DNA from: Betaproteobacteria bacterium
GTDB taxonomy: Bacteria; Pseudomonadota; Gammaproteobacteria; Burkholderiales; Burkholderiaceae
NCBI GenBank assembly: GCA_013205155.1
Contig: JABMMT010000037.1
Location: 1-11,805 of the forward strand
Direction of reading: 5' to 3'
DNA length: 11,805 nucleotides
Of this stretch, positions 7,267 through 11,805 are shown in pieces. Both the position numbers and the translations under genes were made by a program. Position 1 is the first letter of the stretch. Each line of letters opens with the position of its first letter. A model generated the notes under the pieces. That model was not told the DNA's origin. It saw only the letters and a list, made by a program, of their open reading frames with translations, and made no database searches.

Positions 7267-7450
7267 GCACAGTTTATTGCACAGTGCCATTTTTACGCTA
7301 TAAGCTATTGAAATATATAGACTTTTTAACATCCACGAATTCTTCTAAGGCGTAGATCGCACCTTCGAATCGTGCTGGGCAGACTAAAACCCTATATAAA
7401 ACAATGACTTAGTGTATCAACAGAGATGTAAAAGTCCATTGCACAGTTTG
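7267..7450 (+). repeat. Three GCACAGT repeats
   Basis: GCACAGTTT lies at 7267-7275 and TTGCACAGT at 7277-7285. A third copy, TTGCACAGTTTG, lies at 7439-7450. The first two are separated centre to centre by 12 bp. They could be binding sites for a regulator of either flanking gene, or simply debris. No function can be assigned. Confidence 0.3.
7342..7386 (+). pseudogene. Degraded 3' half of a tRNA-Arg(UCU)-like gene
   Basis: The 45 bases from the anticodon loop CTTCTAA (7342-7348) to a degenerate CCA end (CTA, 7384-7386) align without gaps to the 3' half of Escherichia coli tRNA-Arg(UCU) as I recall it, with about 34 of 45 identical. The T loop TTCGAAT (7364-7370) is intact. Its stem is GCACC/CGTGC, with one mismatch at the closing pair. 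The acceptor strand is TGGGCAG with discriminator A7383. No convincing 5' half precedes it. An att remnant from tRNA-targeted integration is the likeliest origin. Confidence 0.5.
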
Positions 7451-7599
7451 CTTCATAGCTTACTCGACTAAAGCGCTAATAAATTTGAACCATTGTGGTG
7501 GTAAATCGTCAATTTAAGTGACGCCAAGGGCACATGCTGGTGATGTCTTTTTAAATAACAAAATATCAAGTTATAGGCCTGTAAGCATCGACTTTGTCA

Positions 7600-7629
7600 T
7601 TGGAGGCAAATTAATAAAAAAAGTATTAT
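7600..7629 (+). promoter_or_regulatory. Candidate promoter of the metal-handling operon
   Basis: A weak -35 TTGGAG (7600-7605) is followed after 18 bp by TATTAT (7624-7629). Transcription would begin around 7636, almost at the ATG at 7639, so the first mRNA could be leaderless. This agrees with the lack of a ribosome-binding site ahead of that ATG. An alternative -35, TTGTCA, lies at 7594-7599 but is too far away. Confidence 0.3.
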
Positions 7630-7638
7630 GATTTATTG

Positions 7639-7986
7639 ATGTTGAAAAAACTGGCACTCATCTTTCTAATCCTAACTTTGCCCATTCAAGCTTGGGCGGT
7701 ATCGGATATGTCATTCAAATATCAATCTACAGTAGTTGATGTTGAAACTCAGAAATCTGCTCACTCTTGTCATCAAGACTTGAGAGTATCGACTGCAGAT
7801 GATTCTGTGCCACAAAATCAATCCCAAGAAAGTAGTTGCAATTCTTGCGTGTTGTGTATGGCTTTTGCCCCTTATTCATATCAATTTCTAATTAGTCATA
7901 TTTCTTATTCGCTAATATCAAATATTGGCAATATTAGTTTTGCTAGCTATGACACGCCAGCGCTAAGTAAGCCACCCATTCTTTAA
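7639..7986 (+). CDS. Small secreted Cys/His-rich protein, probably metal-related
   Basis: This 115-residue protein begins with a typical signal peptide (MLKKLALIFLILTLPIQAWA, 1-20). The mature part has a HSCH cluster (42-45) and CNSCVLC (67-73), followed by a hydrophobic stretch (76-102) and a terminal SYDTPALSKPPIL. I do not recognise a named family. The layout (signal peptide, His/Cys motif, CxxCxxC, hydrophobic C-terminus ending in a Pro-rich tail) resembles the small proteins of the DUF2946/CopL kind found at the start of copper or heavy-metal efflux operons. The motifs could bind Cu(I) or a similar soft metal in the periplasm. ATG 7639 is preferred to TTG 7636. No ribosome-binding site is visible. 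It is the first gene of a same-strand run of five. Confidence 0.72.
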   Translation: MLKKLALIFLILTLPIQAWAVSDMSFKYQSTVVDVETQKSAHSCHQDLRVSTADDSVPQNQSQESSCNSCVLCMAFAPYSYQFLISHISYSLISNIGNISFASYDTPALSKPPIL

Positions 7987-8003
7987 CTCCCTAGGATAAG
8001 TCC

Positions 8004-8018
8004 GCCCAAAATTTGGGC
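8004..8018 (+). terminator. GC-rich palindrome between the first and second operon genes
   Basis: GCCCAAA (8004-8010) and TTTGGGC (8012-8018) form a perfect inverted repeat around one base, and a flanking AAG/CTT could extend it. It lies 18 bp after the first stop and 23 bp before the next start. There is no clear T tract, so it is more likely an attenuating or mRNA-stabilising hairpin than a full terminator. Confidence 0.35.
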
Positions 8019-8040
8019 TTCACCTTCTTTGGAGAGTTTT

Positions 8041-8322
8041 GTGAAAAAAATTATTATTGCTTTAACTTACTTGATATCGTCTTTTGCTATTGCAAACCCA
8101 GAATGGGTAAAGGGCGAGATTGTCCGAATCGATCCCTCCCGCGATCGAATTGTGCTCAAGCATGAATATATCGCCAGCATCAAAATGCATGCAATGACCA
8201 TGCCTTTTGGTACAACAAAAGAGTTGAATCTAGATGCATATCGTCCGGGTGATAAGGTACGATTTCAAATCAAGGTGGTGGATGGCACTCTTGATATCAC
8301 TGCTATTGAAAAGTTGAAATGA
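8041..8322 (+). CDS. CusF-like periplasmic copper-binding protein
   Basis: The signal peptide (about 1-18, ending SFAIA) is followed by a single OB-fold CusF domain, giving 93 residues. CusF binds Cu(I) or Ag(I) in the periplasm through His36, Trp44, Met47 and Met49. Here the same spacing gives His41, Met49, Met52 and Met54 within KHEYIASIKMHAMTMPF (40-56). Both thioether ligands and the histidine are kept, but the capping tryptophan is a methionine. The start is GTG 8041, with GGAG at 8031-8034 at ideal distance. An in-frame TTG at 8029 would place the ribosome-binding site inside the gene and spoil the signal peptide. The stop overlaps the next start (ATGA). It probably buffers or hands over periplasmic copper. 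Confidence 0.87.
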   Translation: MKKIIIALTYLISSFAIANPEWVKGEIVRIDPSRDRIVLKHEYIASIKMHAMTMPFGTTKELNLDAYRPGDKVRFQIKVVDGTLDITAIEKLK

Positions 8323-8969
8323 AACAGACCTTATTTCTTAGGTTTGTATTTTTTGTGACGATGGGATTCGTCACACAGCTAAGCGCTGCTCCTTTAGGCT
8401 ATAAAAATAGCTGGATGGTGATGGGTGATTTTAATAAAACCTATCAAGAGCTATCAGTTAATTACTCCACTACGGCAAATGATGCGCTCGGGGTTTCAGT
8501 TAGTGCAATGCAAACAGACGACTCAGTATCGAAGCAACAAAATGCAGAAGCGGTATACACCCGCAAGGTGGCTCGCTGGAACCTACCCAATGCACAGGCT
8601 AATATTTGGTTTATTGGTGGCTTAGGCTCAATCACTGGGAATACGTTTGGAGGATCAAAGGCAATGGCTTCACCCGGGCTTCAGGTCGATTATGAAACCA
8701 CTCGTTTTTACTCCATGGCATCTGCAAGAGTTTATGCAGCGCAAGGGGCTACTAGCAATATCACTACAGCACGTTTGGGGGCTTCATTTTATGAAGTGGA
8801 CTATGACCAGCCTCAGCCTTGGATAGTAGTTGAGGCAAGGCGAATGACGTTCGTATCAAATCAGTATGAGTTCACTCCAATGCTGCGCGTTATCCATAAT
8901 CGGTATTTTGTGGAGGCGGGCGCTAATTTATCTGGACAACTCCGTTTTAACTTTATGTATAACTATTAG
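8319..8969 (+). CDS. Predicted outer-membrane beta-barrel protein of the metal operon
   Basis: This 216-residue protein has a signal peptide of about 24 residues (ending TQLSAA). After it come alternating hydrophobic/polar strands rich in aromatic residues, such as SWMVMGDF, ANIWFIGGLG, ARLGASFYEVDY and PWIVVEARRMTF. It ends in RFNFMYNY, an aromatic C-terminal strand like those recognised by the outer-membrane assembly machinery. I do not recognise the family. No cysteine is present, and the five methionines in the first 64 residues of the precursor do not make a clear site. It overlaps the CusF-like gene by 4 bp and is followed 10 bp later by an HMA protein, so it should share their task. 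A small porin or an outer-membrane partner for metal traffic is a guess. Confidence 0.75.
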   Translation: MKQTLFLRFVFFVTMGFVTQLSAAPLGYKNSWMVMGDFNKTYQELSVNYSTTANDALGVSVSAMQTDDSVSKQQNAEAVYTRKVARWNLPNAQANIWFIGGLGSITGNTFGGSKAMASPGLQVDYETTRFYSMASARVYAAQGATSNITTARLGASFYEVDYDQPQPWIVVEARRMTFVSNQYEFTPMLRVIHNRYFVEAGANLSGQLRFNFMYNY

Positions 8970-8979
8970 GATGACAAAT

Positions 8980-9306
8980 ATGAAACTGATTAATCTTATA
9001 TTCGCAATTGCTTTATTAGGCTTGAGTCAAGTGGCTGTAGCAAGTACGAAGGTCACTGTAAATGGTATGGTTTGCTCTTTTTGTGCGCAAGGAATTGAAA
9101 AGAGTCTCTTGAAACTCGATGAAACTAAGGCAGTATTGGTTGATTTGAAAAACAAGTTTGTCATAGTTGAGGCAAAGGAAGGTAAAACGCTCAATGAAAA
9201 GTTGATCAAAGAGGAAATCACTGATTCTGGTTATGACGTTGTTAGCATTGAAACTATTCCACAAACGGTTGCTCAGTTTAAAGAGCAGATGAAGGGCAAA
9301 AAATGA
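8980..9306 (+). CDS. Exported heavy-metal-associated (HMA) domain protein, MerP-like
   Basis: A signal peptide (MKLINLIFAIALLGLSQVAVA, about 1-21 with MKLINLIF at the front) precedes one ferredoxin-like HMA domain (24-92). The metal loop is GMVCSFC (29-35), with Cys32 and Cys35 as the expected Cu(I) or Hg(II) ligands. A charged tail ends KEQMKGKK. The size (108 residues) and layout match the periplasmic mercury scavenger MerP and related copper-binding periplasmic proteins. I prefer ATG 8980, with AGGA at 8968-8971, over ATG 8971, which would sit on the ribosome-binding site and add MTN before the signal peptide. The last base pair of coding overlaps the next gene (ATGA at 9303-9306), so the two products are probably made together and pass metal to each other. 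Confidence 0.88.
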   Translation: MKLINLIFAIALLGLSQVAVASTKVTVNGMVCSFCAQGIEKSLLKLDETKAVLVDLKNKFVIVEAKEGKTLNEKLIKEEITDSGYDVVSIETIPQTVAQFKEQMKGKK

Positions 9307-9692
9307 GTGGCAATAGTTTGCATGATGCTAAAACACCATTCTTTAGCTCATTGCTGACCCTCTTTGCTAGTTCTAGCACCTTAATCTGCTGTGCCATACC
9401 TGCATTGCTCGTTAGTTTGGGGGCGGGTGCAGCTCTAGCTTCACTCGTTGCAGTATTTCCTCAAATTGTGTGGGTAAGCGAGAATAAGGAGATCATTTTT
9501 TTAATTAGTACTCTCTTGATGGTGATCGGCGGCATCGTGCAGTGGCGCAATCGTTATGCTCCATGTCCAATAGATCCCAAGCTAAGACAGGCATGCCTGC
9601 GAACCCGTAAGGTATCTTTAGGTATTTATTTAGTTAGCTTAGTTCTATTGATAATTGGGGGGTGGTTTGCTTTTATCCAGCCACTTCTATAG
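9303..9692 (+). CDS. Inner-membrane MerT-like metal transport protein
   Basis: This 129-residue protein has about four hydrophobic segments (17-36, 38-53, 63-80 and 104-126). A vicinal pair Cys29-Cys30 lies in the first segment (STLICCAIPALLVSLGAG, 25-42), and two more cysteines, Cys88 and Cys98, lie in a cytoplasmic loop (CPIDPKLRQAC). MerT has the same plan: a CC pair in the first helix followed by Pro and a Gly-rich turn, and two Cys in a cytoplasmic loop. With the MerP-like protein just upstream, it would take metal from the periplasmic HMA domain across the inner membrane. No merA or merR is visible, and the CusF-like neighbour favours copper over mercury. Overall similarity to true MerT is modest, so the substrate is open. 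Confidence 0.75.
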   Translation: MSGNSLHDAKTPFFSSLLTLFASSSTLICCAIPALLVSLGAGAALASLVAVFPQIVWVSENKEIIFLISTLLMVIGGIVQWRNRYAPCPIDPKLRQACLRTRKVSLGIYLVSLVLLIIGGWFAFIQPLL

Positions 9693-9724
9693 TAAGCTAA
9701 GTCTAGGAGGCGCGATTAGAGCCT

Positions 9725-9967
9725 ATGCACTTTAGTTCGATTCCGTCTCAAACTACCAATCTGTTAAACGTTACTTTAAGTAGCGCTTACAAATCGCTCA
9801 AAAAGCGCCATGGAGCAACGAAGTGTTCGATGGTTGCTCTAAAAATCCTTTGGTCCCAGGTTCAAGCCCTGTTGATCAGCCCAGCATATTCAGTATTCAA
9901 TTTATTTGATAAGCTTATTTCCATAGAAGCGCCTATAAAAATTGAGCTGAATAAACTAGGCTTTTAA
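9725..9967 (+). CDS. Doubtful 80-residue open frame in a structured intergenic region
   Basis: The frame runs from ATG 9725 to a stop at 9965-9967, just before the FGE-like gene. The product (starting MHFSSIPSQTTNLLN, ending IELNKLGF) has no signal peptide, no motif and no family I recognise. A strong AGGAGG lies at 9705-9710, but 14 bases from the ATG, which is too far. The frame runs through two tRNA-like 3' ends (9731-9758 and 9842-9883) and two hairpins. That points to non-coding DNA that happens to lack stops. I list it because the frame fills the gap, not because I believe it. Confidence 0.2.
   Translation: MHFSSIPSQTTNLLNVTLSSAYKSLKKRHGATKCSMVALKILWSQVQALLISPAYSVFNLFDKLISIEAPIKIELNKLGF
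9731..9758 (+). pseudogene. tRNA-like 3' end with CCA
   Basis: TTCGATT (9736-9742) fits a T loop and CCGTC (9743-9747) the 3' strand of its stem. TCAAACT (9748-9754) fits a 7-base acceptor strand, A9755 a discriminator and CCA 9756-9758 the tRNA end. The 5' T-stem strand TTTAG pairs poorly, and no matching acceptor strand lies upstream, so this would be a decayed fragment. It resembles tRNA-Gly ends loosely. Chance cannot be excluded for so short a match. Confidence 0.35.
9783..9841 (+). other. Two consecutive hairpins upstream of a tRNA-like T arm
   Basis: GCGCTT (9783-9788) pairs with AAGCGC (9803-9808) across 14 bases. Then TGGAGCAAC (9811-9819) pairs with GTTGCTCTA (9833-9841), nine pairs including one G-U, across 13 bases. 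Directly downstream comes the tRNA-like T arm with CCA. The run of three stem-loops could be the fold of a small RNA, or a rearranged tRNA. It is not a typical terminator because no T tract follows. Confidence 0.35.
9842..9883 (+). repeat. tRNA-Lys-like 3' fragment, left copy of an imperfect 34-bp direct repeat (att-like)
   Basis: AAAATCCTTTG followed by a T arm CCAGG-TTCAAGC-CCTGT (9856-9872), a 7-base acceptor strand TGATCAG, C9880 and CCA (9881-9883) fits the 3' half of a tRNA. The spacing between the anticodon-stem-like TCCTT, the TGGTC variable loop and the T stem is correct. The first 34 bases (9842-9875) recur at 11761-11794 with 30 of 34 identical. The sequence most resembles tRNA-Lys. 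There is no 5' half. Confidence 0.5.
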
Positions 9968-9976
9968 GGAAAAAGT

Positions 9977-10819
9977 TTGTCTATAAAAATCATGGCAGTA
10001 AATTTGCTGATGCGAGGGTGCTTGGCTATTTTTACCTTTTTTACTTGCCTGACTGTTGTTCATGCGCAAATGAGCTCAAAAGAAGCAAGGCCATCGAATA
10101 CGATGATGCTCATTTCAGGCGGAGGTTTCATCATGGGATCTAATAGTGGTCCTGATGATGAAAAACCACAACATACTATTTTTATAAAATCATTCTTTCT
10201 CGATATTCTCCCTGTTAGTAATGCTGATTTTGCGACATTTCTGAACATTCAAGGTCTTAAAAATCAGCAGGGTGATGCTCTATATGACCATCAAGATAGC
10301 GATGCCAGAATTCATCAGCGTAACTTGATATGGCAATCCGACCTTACTTATGAACTACATCCAGTTAATGAAGTAAGTTGGGTTGGAGCGCGTGATTACT
10401 GTGCTTGGTTAAATAAGCGATTGCCTACTGAGGCAGAGTGGGAAAAAGCAGCGCGCGGTATTGATGGCCGGAAATACCCGTGGGGCAATGCAGCGCCTAC
10501 TGCAAGGCTGGCTCTTTTTGGTGCGCCCTATAACTCATCGGCTCCAGTTGATGTATTTCCAGATGGAGCAAGCCCATATGGAATCCTAGATATGGCTGGT
10601 AATCAATGGGAGTGGGTATCTAGTATTTATCAACCATATCCTTATAAACCCGATGATGGCAGAGAAAACCAAAATGCTGGGCCGATCCGATCCACTCGTG
10701 GCGGCGGACATGATTCAAATGCAGAGGAAATTAGCACTACCCACCGAGGAAGATTTTTATCCCGCAATCCAAAAGCAGGTCATCACAATATTGGTTTTCG
10801 TTGCGCAAGCACGGACTAG
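9977..10819 (+). CDS. Exported formylglycine-generating-enzyme-like (SUMF1/FGE-fold) protein without the catalytic cysteine pair
   Basis: A signal peptide ends near residue 30 (TVVHA), so the protein of 280 residues acts outside the cytoplasm. The FGE-sulfatase fold is complete: GGGFIMGS (48-55), HPVNEVSW (128-135), RLPTEAEWEKAARG (148-161), YPWGN (167-171), YGILDMAGNQWEW (201-213), RGGGHDS (241-247) and GFRCA (273-277). Aerobic FGE enzymes need two copper-binding cysteines in the stretch after RGGS. Here that stretch (241-260) has none, so formylglycine formation is unlikely. It might be a structural or redox relative such as the PvdO or NosD-neighbour types, but I cannot choose. The start is TTG 9977, with AAGGA at 9966-9970 at ideal distance. 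The domain is the same fold as the C-terminal half of SenA, but the two are only distant relatives. No sulfatase lies nearby. Confidence 0.85.
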   Translation: MSIKIMAVNLLMRGCLAIFTFFTCLTVVHAQMSSKEARPSNTMMLISGGGFIMGSNSGPDDEKPQHTIFIKSFFLDILPVSNADFATFLNIQGLKNQQGDALYDHQDSDARIHQRNLIWQSDLTYELHPVNEVSWVGARDYCAWLNKRLPTEAEWEKAARGIDGRKYPWGNAAPTARLALFGAPYNSSAPVDVFPDGASPYGILDMAGNQWEWVSSIYQPYPYKPDDGRENQNAGPIRSTRGGGHDSNAEEISTTHRGRFLSRNPKAGHHNIGFRCASTD

Positions 10820-10881
10820 TAAGCCCTTCAATTCTTGGTTTCTTTGGTCAGGCTCAATTTCTAGTGATCCACCAGAAAAGT

Positions 10882-10913
10882 AAACCCTCATTAGCAATAG
10901 TGAAGGTTTTATC
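10882..10913 (+). terminator. Probable intrinsic terminator after the FGE-like gene
   Basis: AAACC (10882-10886) pairs with GGTTT (10905-10909). After one mismatch, TCA (10888-10890) pairs with TGA (10901-10903), and the stem extends by a T-G wobble and a T-A pair around a 6-base loop. TTTTATCTT follows. The stem is AT-rich, so termination strength is uncertain. Confidence 0.5.
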
Positions 10914-10938
10914 TTATATGAATACAATAGATAACTAA

Positions 10939-11748
10939 ATGTTAAATCTGCAATTACCTAGCCGCATTATTTGTTTGACTGAAGAAACAACAGAGTGGCT
11001 ATACATGTTGGGTCAACAAGATCGTATTGTCGGTATTTCTGGCTATACGGTAAGACCACCAGAAGCGCGTAAAGAAAAACCTAAAATTAGTGCTTTTTTA
11101 AGTGCCAAGATTGATCAGATTCTTGAGCTGAAGCCTGATTGTGTTTTTGGTTTTTCTGATTTACAGGCAGATATTGCCTCTGCATTAATTCGTCAGGGCA
11201 TACAGGTAACTATATTCAATCAAAGAAGTATTGAGGAAATTTTTTCAATGTTGTATCAAGTTGGCGCAATCGTAGGACAAGCAGATGAAGCAGTACGTCA
11301 AATTGAATTAATTAAAGTACATTTAAATACTATTCAATTGAGTGCACAAACCTTTAATCACCGTCCTAAAGTATATTTTGAGGAGTGGGATAGCCCGTAT
11401 ATTTCAGGGATTCAATGGGTTTCAGAACTTGTAGAGCTCGCTGGTGGCAAGGATTGTTTTCCTGAGCTTGCAAAACAGTCTTTGGCTAAAAATAGAATGA
11501 TTCATCAAGACGAGTTAATTATTGAACGCAATCCTGACATTATTATTGGCTCGTGGTGCGGCAAGAAATTTCGCCCTAACCAGGTTATGCAAAGAACTGG
11601 ATGGGAAAATATTTCTGCTGTAAAAAATCAACAAATATTTGAAATTAAATCACCATTTATTCTCCAGCCTGGACCTGCTGCCTTAACAGAGGGAGTTGAA
11701 CAAATTCATCAAATTATTTTAAATTGGCAAAATAACCAATTGATGTAA
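10939..11748 (+). CDS. BtuF-like cobalamin/metal-chelate binding protein without a signal peptide
   Basis: This 269-residue protein has the two-lobed, helical-backbone fold of class III periplasmic binding proteins (TroA/BtuF type). Visible landmarks are RIICLTEETTEWLYMLG (9-25), DRIVGISGYTV (28-38), KIDQILELKPDCVFGFS (57-73), VYFEEWDSPYISGIQWVSELVELAGG (145-170, an unusually clear family hallmark), DIIIGSW (200-206) and a C-terminal FILQPGPAALTEGVEQIHQII (240-260). There is no signal peptide: the protein begins directly with the first beta strand. No ATPase or permease gene follows within the window. Cytosolic relatives annotated as cobalamin-binding proteins are common, and their job is unclear. 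A TACAAT at 10923-10928 would put transcription start a few bases before the ATG, and no ribosome-binding site is seen. An upstream in-frame signal peptide is excluded because the upstream sequence is a terminator-like region. Confidence 0.85.
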   Translation: MLNLQLPSRIICLTEETTEWLYMLGQQDRIVGISGYTVRPPEARKEKPKISAFLSAKIDQILELKPDCVFGFSDLQADIASALIRQGIQVTIFNQRSIEEIFSMLYQVGAIVGQADEAVRQIELIKVHLNTIQLSAQTFNHRPKVYFEEWDSPYISGIQWVSELVELAGGKDCFPELAKQSLAKNRMIHQDELIIERNPDIIIGSWCGKKFRPNQVMQRTGWENISAVKNQQIFEIKSPFILQPGPAALTEGVEQIHQIILNWQNNQLM

Positions 11749-11760
11749 TGAAGATAAATC

Positions 11761-11799
11761 AAAATCCTTTGATCCCAGGTTCAAATCCTGGTGAGCTAT
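11761..11799 (+). repeat. tRNA-Lys-like fragment, right copy of the 34-bp direct repeat (att-like)
   Basis: AAAATCCTTTGATC precedes a perfect T arm, CCAGG-TTCAAAT-CCTGG (11775-11791). The acceptor-like TGAGCTA follows, but no CCA. The match to 9842-9875 begins at the same base on the left side, near the anticodon loop of a tRNA, and covers 34 bp with 4 differences. It begins 12 bp after the stop of the BtuF-like gene. The window ends at 11805, so what lies beyond is unknown. Confidence 0.5.
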
Positions 11800-11805
11800 T
11801 AGAAC

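Larger units (their letters stand above)
7111..7638. other. 528-bp gene-free, AT-rich intergenic region with tRNA debris and short repeats
   Basis: No convincing gene is present on either strand; stops are dense in all frames. It contains three GCACAGT copies (7267-7446), a degraded tRNA 3' half (7342-7386) and a candidate promoter near the right edge (7600-7629). The region separates the selenoneine locus from the metal-related operon and looks like an integration junction rather than a simple promoter region. That reading is an inference from the tRNA remnant. Confidence 0.6.

Noticed and set aside
9016..9264. Minus-strand frames opposite the HMA gene
   Set aside because: They overlap a gene with signal peptide and CxxC motif; their products show no recognisable domain.
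7639..9692. Mercury resistance (mer) operon
   Set aside because: MerP- and MerT-like genes are present, but no MerA reductase or MerR regulator is seen and the CusF-like protein points to copper.
1..11805. CRISPR array, insertion sequence or transposase
   Set aside because: No regularly spaced repeats, no terminal inverted repeats and no transposase or integrase motifs were found on either strand.

Overview
The window reads as chromosomal DNA of a betaproteobacterium with fairly low GC, compact operons and many ATGA/TGATG overlaps. A freshwater Polynucleobacter-like organism would fit, but that is an inference from gene content and style, since no marker gene is present.

Region 1 (1-2731) is the end of a phosphonate-type ABC importer operon: the C-terminus of the PhnD-like binding protein, the PhnC ATPase and two PhnE permeases. 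Region 2 (2916-7099) is the best-defined system here, a selenoneine biosynthesis locus. It holds an EgtB-like non-heme iron C-Se bond-forming enzyme (senA), a SelD-type selenophosphate synthetase (senC), the histidine trimethylase egtD and, converging on the opposite strand, the selenosugar synthase senB. Together they should turn selenide, ATP, a UDP-sugar, histidine and SAM into selenoneine. senB appears to start at a rare ATC codon.

Region 3 (7100-7638) has no gene. It holds a degraded 3' half of a tRNA that aligns without gaps to tRNA-Arg(UCU), plus a repeated GCACAGT motif. Region 4 (7639-9692) is a tight operon of five exported or membrane proteins with a metal (probably copper) theme: a small Cys/His-rich secreted protein, a CusF-like protein, a predicted outer-membrane barrel, a MerP-like HMA protein and a MerT-like membrane protein. 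Region 5 (9693-11805) holds an exported formylglycine-generating-enzyme-like (FGE-fold) protein and a BtuF-like binding protein that lacks a signal peptide. They lie between two copies of a 34-bp repeat that resembles a tRNA from the anticodon loop to the T arm. The gap at 9693-9976 also contains a second tRNA-like 3' end and several hairpins.

The notable large-scale pattern is that the cargo modules in the right-hand half are separated by tRNA 3'-end remnants, all in the same orientation. This is what repeated tRNA-targeted integration would leave, although no recombinase lies in the window.
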